From JACTOJ01 sp032335695 (GTDB taxonomy: Bacteria; Bacillota; Clostridia; Clostridiales; Clostridiaceae), in NCBI RefSeq assembly GCF_032335695.1, contig NZ_JACTOJ010000013.1:61650-125649 (forward strand): 64,000 bases of DNA, in the 5' to 3' direction. Below the pieces are notes generated by a model, which had not been told where the DNA came from, did not search any database, and saw only the letters and a list, made by a program, of their open reading frames with translations. Both the position numbers and the translations under genes were made by a program. Numbering within the stretch: position 1 is the first letter of the stretch; the number at the start of each line of letters is the position of its first letter. Below are positions 7,566 through 17,367 of the stretch, piece by piece.

Positions 7566-10500
7566 ATGAAGAAAATTATCAAGCTCAGGTGGTTTATGCT
7601 TGCCATATGGATTGCAGCTACAGCTGTGGCAATTATTTATACACCTGATTTGAACAAGGTTTTAAGAGATAAGGGACAGCAGACAGTTAGCGCAGACAAC
7701 CCATCAGTAATTGCGGATAATATACTAAAGAAAATGGATAAAGCACCAGGTAACAGTGACATTATTGTTTTCAACAGTGAGGATAAATTAACAGACAACA
7801 GGATGGAAGACATAAAAAAAGCGGTAAATGAAGTAAAAACTGATGGAGAAAAGCTTGGAATAAGCAATATGATGGATCCTTTCAATATGCCAGAAGCTAA
7901 AGACAGATTGATTTCGAAGGATGAAACCACTATATTAGTAAGCTTTAAACTAGACAAAAAGGGAAAAGAAATAGATGACATAGAAAAGGAGTTAGGGTCT
8001 ATACTTAAGAAAGCCAATGTGGATTATTATCTATCTGGGCAGGATTTTATCAACAATGATTATTTAAAGGCTGTGTCTTCAGGAGTAGACAAAAGTGCTG
8101 TACTAACTGTATTTTTCATACTTATAGTGCTTATTATAATGTTCCGCTCAGTGGTAACGCCTTTAGTATCCTTATTTGAAGTGGGGATAGCTTTCATAAT
8201 ATCCCTTTCCATTGTAGGGCAACTGGTATATAGATTTAATTATGAAATATCCTCACTTACCGAAATGGTAATGATATTAATCTTATTTGGAGTAGGAACA
8301 GATTATAATATACTTCTTTTTAATAGATTTAAGGAGGAACTTTCAAAGGATATTTCTGTGGATAATGCCATTATAAATACTTATAAAACAGCAGGAAAAA
8401 CAGTAGTGTTCAGTATTGCTACAGTTTTTATAGCTTTTTTAAGTTTGATTTTTGCTAAATTTGGCATTTACCGTTCTGGAAATTGTGTAGCTATTGCAGT
8501 TATGATTTTTCTTTTAGAAATACTTACTCTTACACCTTTTTTAATGAAGGTTTTAGGGAAAAAACTTTTCTGGCCCTCCAAGGAAGTTACAGGACATAAG
8601 GAAAACAAGCTCTGGAAGAATGCTACCACTATTGCAGTTAAAAAACCTTTGATGTTTGCATTGCCTATAGTAATAGCTATGGTTCCAATAATTTATTTTA
8701 ACTCAGAAAAGCTATCCTTTAACAGCTTGGGGGAGCTTGGCAATTCCTATGCTTCTGTAAAGGGCTTTAATTTAGCAGCAGATCATTTTGGCAAAGGAGA
8801 AAGCATGCCTGCAACAGTAGTAATAGAAAATGATCAATCCATGGATAGCAATGAAGCTTTAGGAGCTATAGACAATATAACCAAAAGGATAAAGGAGGTT
8901 AAAGGCGTTAAGAGTGTAAGTAGTGCTACAGAACCTTTAGGAAGTCCTATAGATCAGCTTTATTTAGGAAGTCAGACTAAAAGTGTTACTGACGGAATTT
9001 CTAAAACTAAGGATGGGGTAGATCAGATTAATAATGGGATAGGACAAATAAATAAGGGCTTAGGAAGCTTTAACACCTCTGATTTATCTCAAGTAGGCCA
9101 GCTAATTGATGGAACCAGTGCAGTGCAAGACGGTCTCAAACAGCTAAAAGCTGGTATGAAGCAAGTTAGCAGCGGGGTAGCTCAAGGTTCGGATGGAGCG
9201 GCTCAGATAAGTACAGGTATAGGAAAGATAAAGGATGGCATGACTCAGCTTCAGAGAGGAACTTCTGATCTTAAAGTAGGATTAAGCAAAATAAAAGGGG
9301 GATATGATAAGCTGGAAGTAGAGTATGATTTGATAAAGAGAGATTACGAAGTTCAATATCTTGGCAATAATTTACAACAATTAACTCAATTAATTTATTC
9401 TCTACAAAGTGATCCTGAATTAGATGTTGCATTAAAAAACAATAAAAACTATCAGAGGATAAAAGATTTATTACCGATTATAATTAAGGGTAGTGAAACA
9501 TTTACACAGGGGATGGATAAACTTAAATCAAATTATGATGTTCTTAATTCCAATCTTGGCGCCGCGGTAAACGGAATAGATAATATAACTGGTGCCCAAA
9601 GCTCCATGATTGATGGATTAAATCAACTTGAAACTGCAGCTTCTCAGCTTTCTTCAGGACTTGAGCAGGGAAGCCAGGGGCAGGAGGCTATAATATCCAA
9701 TATGGATAAGGTGACCTCAGCTTTAGGAAAAATAAATGATGGTCAGGCAGCTCTGAATAATGGACTTACTAAGCTTGCTTCAAGCATGCCAGCTTTGACA
9801 GATGCATTAAGTAAGAGCAGCAGTGGGCTAAGTTCCATATCAGATGGACTTTCAAAATCTAATAGCTATTTGACACAGTTAAATGGAGTACAAAGCTTCT
9901 TTGTGCCAGATGAAGCAAAAGCTTCCATAGAAAAATCTTTAGATTCCTTTATGACCTCAGATAGAAAAATCACAAAATTTTTAGTGGTTCTTGATAGTGA
10001 TCCTTATTCTTCGGAGTCTATGGATACCGTGCAGAAGATAAATACTGCTGTAGGAGAGAGCTTAAAGGGAAGTGTGCTTAAAAATGCTAAGTATGGAGTA
10101 TCCGGTGTAAGTGCAACCAATAGTGACCTTAATAAAACTGCCTTGGAGGATTTGACCACCACTAAAGCCATAGTGCTTATAAGCGTGTTTGTAGTGCTGT
10201 TAATAGTAATAAGATCACCTCTTATTGCCTCATATATAACAGCAGCACTTTTAGCCTCCTTCTACGTTTCATCATTAGCAGTTAACTTGCTGGTAGCTCA
10301 CGTGTTTAAATTGGATGGAGTATCTTGGAATGTGCCCTTCTTTCAATTTATTATGATTGTGGCCTTAGGTGTTGACTACAGTATATTCTTTATGATGAGA
10401 TTTAAAGAATATAAAAATGTATCTAAAGAGCAAGCAATAATTCTGGCCTCTAAGAATATAGGTGGAGTAATAATGTCCGCAGCTCTCATATTGGGGGGGA

Positions 10501-10688
10501 CCTTCATAACTCTTATACCTGCAGGTATACAGCTGCTAACTCAGCTTGCAATAGCAGTGGTTATAGGGTTAATAGCACTGTCAATATTGTTGCTGCCTGT
10601 ATTTTTGCCAGCACTTATAGCTTTGCCGAATTTTGTGAGGAATATATTTAGAAAAGATAAAGGAAATGACAATGAAATATCAGCTTAA
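7566..10688 (+). CDS. MMPL/RND-type membrane exporter
   Basis: This 1040-residue protein has two repeated membrane halves. The first ends with GVGTDYNILLFNRFKEE and the second with ALGVDYSIFFMMRFKE, the paired RND/MMPL signatures containing the intramembrane Asp that carries protons. A loop of about 450 residues (roughly 390-850) lies between the halves. It contains many short Gly, Ser and Gln-rich heptad-like repeats (DGLKQLKAGMKQVSSG style), as in YhgE/Pip-like proteins, and probably forms a long extracellular coiled coil. It is preceded by AGGAGG and three predicted TetR operators. It probably exports a lipid, peptide or drug; the substrate is unknown. Confidence 0.92.
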   Translation: MKKIIKLRWFMLAIWIAATAVAIIYTPDLNKVLRDKGQQTVSADNPSVIADNILKKMDKAPGNSDIIVFNSEDKLTDNRMEDIKKAVNEVKTDGEKLGISNMMDPFNMPEAKDRLISKDETTILVSFKLDKKGKEIDDIEKELGSILKKANVDYYLSGQDFINNDYLKAVSSGVDKSAVLTVFFILIVLIIMFRSVVTPLVSLFEVGIAFIISLSIVGQLVYRFNYEISSLTEMVMILILFGVGTDYNILLFNRFKEELSKDISVDNAIINTYKTAGKTVVFSIATVFIAFLSLIFAKFGIYRSGNCVAIAVMIFLLEILTLTPFLMKVLGKKLFWPSKEVTGHKENKLWKNATTIAVKKPLMFALPIVIAMVPIIYFNSEKLSFNSLGELGNSYASVKGFNLAADHFGKGESMPATVVIENDQSMDSNEALGAIDNITKRIKEVKGVKSVSSATEPLGSPIDQLYLGSQTKSVTDGISKTKDGVDQINNGIGQINKGLGSFNTSDLSQVGQLIDGTSAVQDGLKQLKAGMKQVSSGVAQGSDGAAQISTGIGKIKDGMTQLQRGTSDLKVGLSKIKGGYDKLEVEYDLIKRDYEVQYLGNNLQQLTQLIYSLQSDPELDVALKNNKNYQRIKDLLPIIIKGSETFTQGMDKLKSNYDVLNSNLGAAVNGIDNITGAQSSMIDGLNQLETAASQLSSGLEQGSQGQEAIISNMDKVTSALGKINDGQAALNNGLTKLASSMPALTDALSKSSSGLSSISDGLSKSNSYLTQLNGVQSFFVPDEAKASIEKSLDSFMTSDRKITKFLVVLDSDPYSSESMDTVQKINTAVGESLKGSVLKNAKYGVSGVSATNSDLNKTALEDLTTTKAIVLISVFVVLLIVIRSPLIASYITAALLASFYVSSLAVNLLVAHVFKLDGVSWNVPFFQFIMIVALGVDYSIFFMMRFKEYKNVSKEQAIILASKNIGGVIMSAALILGGTFITLIPAGIQLLTQLAIAVVIGLIALSILLLPVFLPALIALPNFVRNIFRKDKGNDNEISA

Positions 10689-10699
10689 TCCATAGCCTA

Positions 10700-10750
10700 A
10701 TAAAAAATCGCCGCGAAATTAATACAAATTATTTTCACGGCGATTTTCAT
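10700..10750. terminator. Bidirectional terminator
   Basis: A stem of AAATCGCCGCGAAA and TTTTCACGGCGATTT flanks an AT-rich loop, with A and T tracts on both sides. It sits between the convergent MMPL and chemoreceptor genes. Confidence 0.75.
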
Positions 10751-10758
10751 TATTTACG

Positions 10759-12471
10759 CTATATTTTAAATTTAGAAGCCATGCCTGTAAGTTTTTCTGC
10801 CAATTCAGAGTTAACTTGAGCGCTTTTTGCCACATGCTCCAAGGCATTGCTTGTTTCAGAAATACTAGCAAGTATTTCTTCTGAATTGGATGCTGACTGC
10901 TGAGTTGTTGCTGAAATATTAGTTATTGAAGCATTAACTTCAGAAATACTAGCAGTAATAGAATCTGTGGAATCAGATATTCTTGTTGACATAGACATCA
11001 TAAATTCAGAGTCCTTTTCGTAATGAATTCCAACGTTTTTAAAAGCCTCATAATCTGGTTTTATTTTATTATCTATAAGATGAAGTATATCAGAAGTATG
11101 TATTTTTAAATCGTCAGTAACATTTTTTACTTCACCTACCAGCCTTCTTATTTCTGAAACAGTATTGCCGGTTTCTTCTGCCAAATTACGGACTTCCTCA
11201 GCTACTACTGCAAAGCCTTTTCCAGCCTCTCCAGCTCTTGAAGCCTCTATTGAAGCATTTAAAGCAAGTAAATTTGTCTGGTCAGCTATCTCTACTATGG
11301 CTTCTGTCATTGTATTTATTTCATTAACTACATTTATATTGTCTAGAGCATGCTTTATGTGAGTTTCTTTTTCGCTGTATAGAGATAATATCTCATTGGA
11401 AGATTTTTCAGCAGCCTTTTTAATTTCAGCAGCTCTGGAAGCTATATCACAGGAAGCATCTTTGCCAGAGGAAGCTTTTTCGTCTAATATGCTAACTAGC
11501 GTGTTTATTTCCTCGGCTGAAGCACTTACTTCCTCTGTGGAAGCAGTTAATTCCATATTACTATTAGTTATGCTTTCAGAAGAATTTTTTATATTTAGCA
11601 TAGAAGCAGATATTTCTTCTATATTTGAGGTGAGATCTGCACTTGAAGCTCCAACCTCTTTCATACCGTTTATTATCTCTCCGATGAGTTCTTTCATATT
11701 AGAAGATGCGGAGTTTAATGCAATGGCCATCGTGCCTATTTCATCTTTAGCTAGTACAGGTAATTTGTGAGTTAAATCGCCATTTGAAAGATTATTTGCA
11801 AATTTGATTACAATAGCAATCCTTTTTCTAAGCCAAGCTGATAATAAAATTCCAAGAACAGAAAGAATTACGCTTCCAATAACTATTACCGCAATCTGAA
11901 AAATTAAAGAAGAATTGAATGCGGTTTTATTAGAAGCCACAGTGTTTTGTGCATATTTTGTATCATCTAGGACCACGGAACTTATGGCGTTATCTAGGTT
12001 GTCTTTTAAACTGCTATATTTATCTGAATAAGCTGAATATGCATCGGAGTAATTTTCTGCATCTACAAGCTTTAGTACTTCATCTCTTGCGGATCTGTAA
12101 TCTGCAAGCTTTTGTTTTACAGTGTTATAATTTTGCTGTTCACTTTTGTCGGGATGAGGAAGCTTCTCATATTCTTTAAACAATTTATCATCTAAACTGG
12201 AAAGAATACTTATATCATTCTCTTTTGAAGTTACAGCAGCTTTGAAGCTGCTATTAATTAAGTGCTCCATATCTGCGGATACAGCAGCAATGTTATTCTG
12301 AATTGAATAAAGACTTTCTAGAGACATTACATTGTTATCATAAAGGTTGTTAGTGTTATCATCCATTTTTTTCATGTTAAGCAGACCTATAATTCCTACG
12401 ATTATAAGTAAGATTGTACCTAAAGTAGTTAGAAGAGATATCTTATGTGATATCTTTAAGTTTCTTAGCAT
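10759..12471 (-). CDS. Transmembrane methyl-accepting chemotaxis protein
   Basis: This is a chemoreceptor of about 570 residues. It has an N-terminal membrane helix (about 10-30), a periplasm-side four-helix-bundle type ligand region, a second membrane helix near 190-212, a HAMP domain, and a long signalling coiled coil with the conserved tip TNLLALNASIEASRAGEAGKGF, written in parts as TNLLALNASIEASRA and GEAGKGFAVVAEEVRNLAEE. The second ATG (12471) is preferred because GGAGG lies 7 nt before it and only 1 nt before the upstream ATG at 12477. No che operon is nearby. The ligand is unknown. Confidence 0.92.
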   Translation of the reverse strand: MLRNLKISHKISLLTTLGTILLIIVGIIGLLNMKKMDDNTNNLYDNNVMSLESLYSIQNNIAAVSADMEHLINSSFKAAVTSKENDISILSSLDDKLFKEYEKLPHPDKSEQQNYNTVKQKLADYRSARDEVLKLVDAENYSDAYSAYSDKYSSLKDNLDNAISSVVLDDTKYAQNTVASNKTAFNSSLIFQIAVIVIGSVILSVLGILLSAWLRKRIAIVIKFANNLSNGDLTHKLPVLAKDEIGTMAIALNSASSNMKELIGEIINGMKEVGASSADLTSNIEEISASMLNIKNSSESITNSNMELTASTEEVSASAEEINTLVSILDEKASSGKDASCDIASRAAEIKKAAEKSSNEILSLYSEKETHIKHALDNINVVNEINTMTEAIVEIADQTNLLALNASIEASRAGEAGKGFAVVAEEVRNLAEETGNTVSEIRRLVGEVKNVTDDLKIHTSDILHLIDNKIKPDYEAFKNVGIHYEKDSEFMMSMSTRISDSTDSITASISEVNASITNISATTQQSASNSEEILASISETSNALEHVAKSAQVNSELAEKLTGMASKFKI

Positions 12472-12544
12472 AAACATTCCTCCAAATTTTGGTGTAAATT
12501 AAATTCCAAATTATATAATACCATAAATTCTAAAAAAAAACATA

Positions 12545-12582
12545 AAATAAGGCTGATTTTGTATAAATCAGCCTTATTTTTG
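12545..12582 (-). terminator. Terminator of the panE-like gene
   Basis: A 15-bp perfect stem (AAATAAGGCTGATTT and its complement) encloses a 5-nt loop. It lies downstream of the minus-strand reductase gene and ahead of the chemoreceptor, with A/T tracts on both sides. Confidence 0.75.
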
Positions 12583-12642
12583 AGAAATTGTATAATGAAA
12601 TTATTTACTTAAATTAAACTTTGCATTAATAACTGCATATAA

Positions 12643-13563
12643 TTATAAATTTAAAGCCATGGATTCCAAGCTTCTTATTATATTAAATAATGTACGATTT
12701 ACAGGAGTAGGGACTCCATATATTTCTCCCAGTTCACAAAGAGCTCCTGAGAACATTTCTACCTCAGTCTTTCTTCCTGCTTGTATATCCTGAAGCATGG
12801 ATGTTTTGCCACCAGGAGCTAGAGAATTTAGAACTGAGTACCAAGTGGCTATATCTTTTTCGGCATCTAGATTTATTCCAAGCTTTTTTGAGACTGCTAC
12901 TACTTCCTTCATGGCAGATTCCATAAGTTCTTTCGCTTCATCTACACTTTGAAATACGGAATAAGTTGCGTTGAGCACAGCAGAGCACTGATTTATGCCT
13001 ATATTCACCATATATTTCCACCAAAGGGTATACATCATGTCTTCTGGAATGGCATATTTAATATGCGCCTTATCAAACAAATCTTTAACATATTTTACTT
13101 TTTTAGAGTAAACCTGATTGTTTTTTTCTCCGAAATTAACTTCTCCGCTGCTGGAGAATTCTATTTTGTTTCCTTCTCTAACAGCATCTATTCCTACGCA
13201 CATTCCATATAAAAGCTTATCCATACCATAAACCTTTCCTATGATTTCTTCGCTGGATATGCCATTTAAAAGAGAAAGAATTATAGTATCAGGTCCAACA
13301 TGTTTTTCTATAGATTTTATAGCTTCGTCTAGTTGATGGTATTTTACGCTAATAATAATTAAATCGTCGTATCCACAATCTTCTGATGGCAGCACATAAT
13401 TAAAATCATAGCGCTTTCTGTTTATAAAGAATCCATTTTCTTCATATCTTTTTATTCTTTTTTCGTCTGCTATTATGGAGAGACATTCAGCATCTAAATC
13501 ATGCAATTTGCTGGCGTAGGCACAACCTATAGCGCCTAGACCTATGAGAGAAACTTTTTTCAT
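12643..13563 (-). CDS. Ketopantoate reductase family (PanE/ApbA) oxidoreductase
   Basis: This 306-residue, two-domain NAD(P)-dependent dehydrogenase starts with a Rossmann loop (GLGAIGCAYASKL). It has the family motif KYMVNIGINQCSAVLN with the conserved Lys and Asn of the active site, and a helical C-terminal domain containing GGKTSMLQDIQAGRKTEVE. PanE makes pantoate from 2-dehydropantoate for coenzyme A. Clostridial paralogues of this family vary in substrate and no panB, panC or panD is adjacent, so the pantothenate role is not assured. It is monocistronic with its own terminator. Confidence 0.88.
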   Translation of the reverse strand: MKKVSLIGLGAIGCAYASKLHDLDAECLSIIADEKRIKRYEENGFFINRKRYDFNYVLPSEDCGYDDLIIISVKYHQLDEAIKSIEKHVGPDTIILSLLNGISSEEIIGKVYGMDKLLYGMCVGIDAVREGNKIEFSSSGEVNFGEKNNQVYSKKVKYVKDLFDKAHIKYAIPEDMMYTLWWKYMVNIGINQCSAVLNATYSVFQSVDEAKELMESAMKEVVAVSKKLGINLDAEKDIATWYSVLNSLAPGGKTSMLQDIQAGRKTEVEMFSGALCELGEIYGVPTPVNRTLFNIIRSLESMALNL

Positions 13564-13830
13564 AACTACATCACCTTATTTCCAGAAAATTAGATAACTA
13601 TATTTTAAATTTTTTTTATATAAAAAACAAGAAATTTAATTGGATACACTGACAATAGTATTCTCAAAAATAACGAATAAATAGGGATATATAATAAATA
13701 TTAAAAAGTAACTAGCTAAATGAGTAGAAAATTTAATATAATAAATTTAAGAAAATGCTTCTCACAGATGAAAGTGCCGCCATCATTAATTTATGTATAA
13801 AAAGAAGCTATAATAACATATACTTTATAA

Positions 13831-13986
13831 GTAAAAGCATATGCAGATAGAAGTAAGCTTGAAAAATTTGTGGAGCTATATATAATTAAGGATGGAAATC
13901 ATTCTCTAGAAGTGCCGGGTGACTATAATAGAAGCATTGACATATTAAAAGAAACTATGGAATTATGTAGAAACTTTATTAACTAA
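13831..13986 (+). pseudogene. C-terminal remnant of an alpha/beta-hydrolase-like gene
   Basis: A 51-codon open stretch with no plausible start codon encodes ...YIIKDGNHSLEVPGDYNR... and ends at TAA 13984-13986. The GxNHSLE sequence resembles the catalytic-histidine end of small dienelactone-hydrolase-like proteins, and the reading frame is stopped immediately upstream. It is read as the decayed tail of a lost gene. A 31-residue ORF at 13755-13850 in another frame could be part of the same wreck. Confidence 0.4.
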
Positions 13987-14229
13987 TAAAGTTTTAATAT
14001 TAAATTACGAATATTAATAATGAGATGAAAAATTTCAACCTAATTTATTGTTCATATGCGTATAATACCATAGAGAGATATATATGGTATAATAGGGGAT
14101 GTGTGAGAACAAATTGCATTTAATGTATAATAAATTTTAAATTATTAGATTAATGCAACAAGATTTAATGTGTATTTATGCTTTATATAATGCACAAATG
14201 TTTTTAATCTGGATGGAGTGGGTTATATT

Positions 14230-15498
14230 ATGAAAAAACGAAACGCTATTATTTTAATAGGCGGAGTATGCTTTATTGCTCTAGCTGCAGGCATTTCTAT
14301 TCCTGCATACAAGATTTATGATAAAGTTAAAAGCTTTGAAGGATATATATATCCTGATGTAAAGATCCAAAATGAAGACATGTCAGGCAGAACAGTAGAA
14401 GAGGCAAAAAAAATATTAACTGACAAGTATGAAGATACTATAAAAAATAAAAAAATAAACATCAATGTTAATAGCAAAGCTTATTCTATAAGTTATGACC
14501 AATTAGAGGCAAAATACGATATAGATAAAATAGTTGATGAGGCCTACCAATATGGGCATGATGGAAGCATTTTGGATAAATATAAGCTTATAACTAAACC
14601 TCAGTCTAAATCATTTTCTCTTTCCTTCAGTTATAATAATAGTTCCAAGGTTGTAGATGATTTAGTAAACAATATAAAGAAAGATGTGAATAAGGATCCT
14701 AAGAACGGATCAATAACTAAAGCAGGTTCCGGATTTCAAGTAACACCTGATAAAGATGGATATAAACTAAAAGATGAAGAACTTAAGAAAAATATAGTAT
14801 CATCTATTAGTGATAGTGCCACTCAGGATACTGAAATAAAAGCCAACATAGACGTGGTTAAGGCTAATGCTACAAAAGAAAAACTTCAAACTGTAAATAC
14901 ATTAATAGGAACTTTTAGTACAAACTATGGATCTATATCAAGTCCTGGTAGAATGACTAACATACAATTAGCTACAAAGGCAATAAATGGAACTTGGCTT
15001 ATGCCTGGAGATACCTTTAGTTTTAATAATGTAGTTGGAGAAAGAACTGCGGCTAAAGGATACCAATCAGCTCCTGTGGATATAGGAACTAAGACTGCTA
15101 TGGGACTTGGCGGTGGAATATGTCAGGTTTCAACAACTCTTTATAATGCTATGTTGCTCTCTGGAGTTAAGCCTACAGTGAGAGTGCATCATACAATACC
15201 ATCAGTATATGTTCCGCTTGGATTAGATGCTACTGTGGATTGGGGAAACCTAGATTACCAATTTAAAAATACATTAGCATATCCAATATATATAGAAGGA
15301 ATCTCAGATAACGGTACAGAGACCTTCAATATCTATTCAAACAGCAGCTTGCTAAGCAAAAACTATAAGGTAGTAAATCAAGTAGCAGAGGATGACAAGA
15401 GTAATACTTCTACGGTTTACCTTCAAACCTATCAAAATGGTACTATGGTTTCAAATACTTATTTATATAAGGATGTTTATCCTAAAAATCAGCAATAG
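14230..15498 (+). CDS. VanW-family cell-envelope protein with PG-binding domain
   Basis: A signal anchor (about residues 6-28) precedes a putative peptidoglycan-binding region (about 40-220, with the repeat-like segments VDEAYQYGHDGS and DPKNGSITKAGSGFQVTPDKDGY). It is followed by a VanW domain (about 225-375: STNYGSISSPGRMTNIQLATKAINGTW in part, then GGGICQVSTTLYNAMLLSG). The protein should be outside the membrane, associated with wall. VanW proteins occur in many Firmicutes and their biochemical role is unknown. ATG at 14230 is chosen over GTG at 14218, since the GGAG at 14215-14218 overlaps the latter. Confidence 0.88.
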   Translation: MKKRNAIILIGGVCFIALAAGISIPAYKIYDKVKSFEGYIYPDVKIQNEDMSGRTVEEAKKILTDKYEDTIKNKKININVNSKAYSISYDQLEAKYDIDKIVDEAYQYGHDGSILDKYKLITKPQSKSFSLSFSYNNSSKVVDDLVNNIKKDVNKDPKNGSITKAGSGFQVTPDKDGYKLKDEELKKNIVSSISDSATQDTEIKANIDVVKANATKEKLQTVNTLIGTFSTNYGSISSPGRMTNIQLATKAINGTWLMPGDTFSFNNVVGERTAAKGYQSAPVDIGTKTAMGLGGGICQVSTTLYNAMLLSGVKPTVRVHHTIPSVYVPLGLDATVDWGNLDYQFKNTLAYPIYIEGISDNGTETFNIYSNSSLLSKNYKVVNQVAEDDKSNTSTVYLQTYQNGTMVSNTYLYKDVYPKNQQ

Positions 15499-15505
15499 TA
15501 ATATT

Positions 15506-15551
15506 AAATTCGCTCCGAGGGCTAAGATTTTACCTTGGAGCGAATTTTTTA
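15506..15551 (+). terminator. Rho-independent terminator after the VanW gene
   Basis: A long stem (AAATTCGCTCCGAGG with CCTTGGAGCGAATTT) is followed by a T-run. Confidence 0.8.
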
Positions 15552-15692
15552 TTGATTCTGCTTTAAATCATAAATTGAAAAAATATACCCCCTTATTTTA
15601 AAATATTGTTAATTTTGTAAATAAAACCAATTACTAAATATAAAACTACAGATGCTGTAGTATTATAAATTGTAAAGGGGGATTGATAATTC

Positions 15693-17300
15693 ATGAGAAA
15701 AAAATTATCTTTATTTTTAGCGGTGATTTTTGTTTTTACTAGTGTTCTTTATTATACTGCTTTTGCAAAACTTGGTGTGGTGAAAGCAGACTCATTGAGG
15801 AGGGCAATAATAGTTCTTCCTGGAATAATGGGATCAAATCTAGAAGAGACTGATGGAACTGTAGTGTGGGTAACAAATAAATGGATAGATGGAAGCAAGC
15901 AGTTATATTATTTTCTAAATGGCACTTTAGATTGTACTAGTGATGGATTTAGTGAAAAAGCAATTGAGCCTGTCACAGGAGGAGAAGAATATGGGGCAGA
16001 AGATACCTATAAAAAACTTGTTACTAGCTTAAAGGCTGAGTTTGGTAATAGTTATGATATTGTATTCGGAGCTTACGATTGGAGATTGGATAACACATAT
16101 TCAGCAAAGCAGCTTAAAAAGATAATAGATAAATATGACAAGGTATCCATTGTGGCTCACAGCATGGGAGGTCTAGTAGTTAGCAAATATATAAGTTTAT
16201 ATGGAGGAAATAAGTTAGATAAAGTAATAACCTTAGGGACTCCTTATTGGGGGGCATTAAATGCCGCAAGTACTCTCCATACAGGACAAGTTGATGAGTT
16301 CCCTGCTGGTATAAAGCAGCTGATGAGTGGCACTATGAGAAGCACCTTGCTTAATTATCCAGGCTTAAATGAGCTTCTTCCAGATGAAAACTATACTGAA
16401 AAATCTAATTGGCTTGTGACCTCTGAACGAAAATATGATAATTGGTATGATTATATATGGCCGGATTACTATGATAAATTAAACGATGCTGAAGATACAG
16501 AGGCTTTTATGGAGAATGATTTTAATTCAAAGCTTGTTGAGCAAGCAGATTCTTTTCATAAAAGTATAGAAGATACCATAACTCCTATAAAAACTGTGAA
16601 TTATACAGCTATTGTCGGTACTGGCATTGATACCTTAAAAACTGTTAAATTAGTGGACACGTCAATAGCAGGCATAGAGACTAGGTTGTCTATTCCAGAA
16701 GAATATTCTTCTGGGGATGGTACTGTTCCTTTATTGAGTTCCACTATGGGAGAAGATATAAATTATATTGAGAGACCTGGAGTCAGTCATGCAGATTTGG
16801 TTAACGATGATGCCACTATTTCACTAGTGGTTGAAAATTTGAAAGGAATAAAAGCTAACAATGCCTTAAAAAGCCAGAGTTCTGCTTTTACTAAGACAAA
16901 TGCAGATATGAATAAGCTGGTTTTTGTAGGAGACTTGGATTTTGATGCTATAAAAGATAATAAGGTAAAATATCATATACACTCTGAAAAAGATATTGAG
17001 AGCGGGAAGGATTTTAATATAACTAATATAGGGAATGTTAACGGCCAAAATGTATTTTTCATATCATATAAAAACGATGGATATTCCCTTAAGCTTACTT
17101 CAAAAAAGGCCCAAAACATAACCTTTGCTTACGGAACAAGCAGTAAGAGATTTGCATTTAAAAATATTAAATTAGGGAATAAGGCCTCAGTATATATAAT
17201 GAATAAATTTTCAAATAAAAATGATGTGTTTATAGATTACAATGATAGTGGAATGAAAAACAGTATTTCTACCTCTGATATAAAGGAAATAAGCAAGTAA
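15693..17300 (+). CDS. Secreted LCAT-like lipase/acyltransferase (alpha/beta hydrolase)
   Basis: A signal peptide (about 1-32) is followed by an LCAT/LACT alpha/beta-hydrolase fold with the N-terminal PGIMGS oxyanion-hole motif, the substrate-lid region with conserved Trp (VVWVTNKWIDG) and the nucleophile elbow AHSMGG. A later GDGTVPLLS supplies the likely catalytic Asp, and SHADL a His. Residues from about 420 to 535 form an additional domain of unknown type, plausibly beta-rich. Known relatives act on phospholipids or neutral lipids; the substrate here is unknown. It has a GGGGGAT-type ribosome-binding site and appears monocistronic. Confidence 0.87.
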   Translation: MRKKLSLFLAVIFVFTSVLYYTAFAKLGVVKADSLRRAIIVLPGIMGSNLEETDGTVVWVTNKWIDGSKQLYYFLNGTLDCTSDGFSEKAIEPVTGGEEYGAEDTYKKLVTSLKAEFGNSYDIVFGAYDWRLDNTYSAKQLKKIIDKYDKVSIVAHSMGGLVVSKYISLYGGNKLDKVITLGTPYWGALNAASTLHTGQVDEFPAGIKQLMSGTMRSTLLNYPGLNELLPDENYTEKSNWLVTSERKYDNWYDYIWPDYYDKLNDAEDTEAFMENDFNSKLVEQADSFHKSIEDTITPIKTVNYTAIVGTGIDTLKTVKLVDTSIAGIETRLSIPEEYSSGDGTVPLLSSTMGEDINYIERPGVSHADLVNDDATISLVVENLKGIKANNALKSQSSAFTKTNADMNKLVFVGDLDFDAIKDNKVKYHIHSEKDIESGKDFNITNIGNVNGQNVFFISYKNDGYSLKLTSKKAQNITFAYGTSSKRFAFKNIKLGNKASVYIMNKFSNKNDVFIDYNDSGMKNSISTSDIKEISK

Positions 17301-17323
17301 GAAGTTATTTAGATAAAAATAAT

Positions 17324-17365
17324 GAGGAGTTTAATAGAATGCGCTGTTCTATTAGCCTCCTCTAA
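17324..17365. terminator. Stem-loop between convergent genes
   Basis: A 16-bp stem with one mismatch (GAGGAG-TTTAATAGAA against TTCTATTAG-CCTCCTC) closes on a short loop between the hydrolase and the diguanylate cyclase. The flanking T-tract is weak, so termination efficiency is uncertain. Confidence 0.6.
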
Positions 17366-17367
17366 AT

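Noticed and set aside
11396..11770. Frame antisense to the chemoreceptor
   Set aside because: It is a by-product of the repetitive Ala/Ser/Glu codons of the MCP coiled coil.
13755..13850. 31-residue ORF in the gap before the VanW gene
   Set aside because: No ribosome-binding site and no recognisable sequence; more likely debris of the same decayed hydrolase gene.
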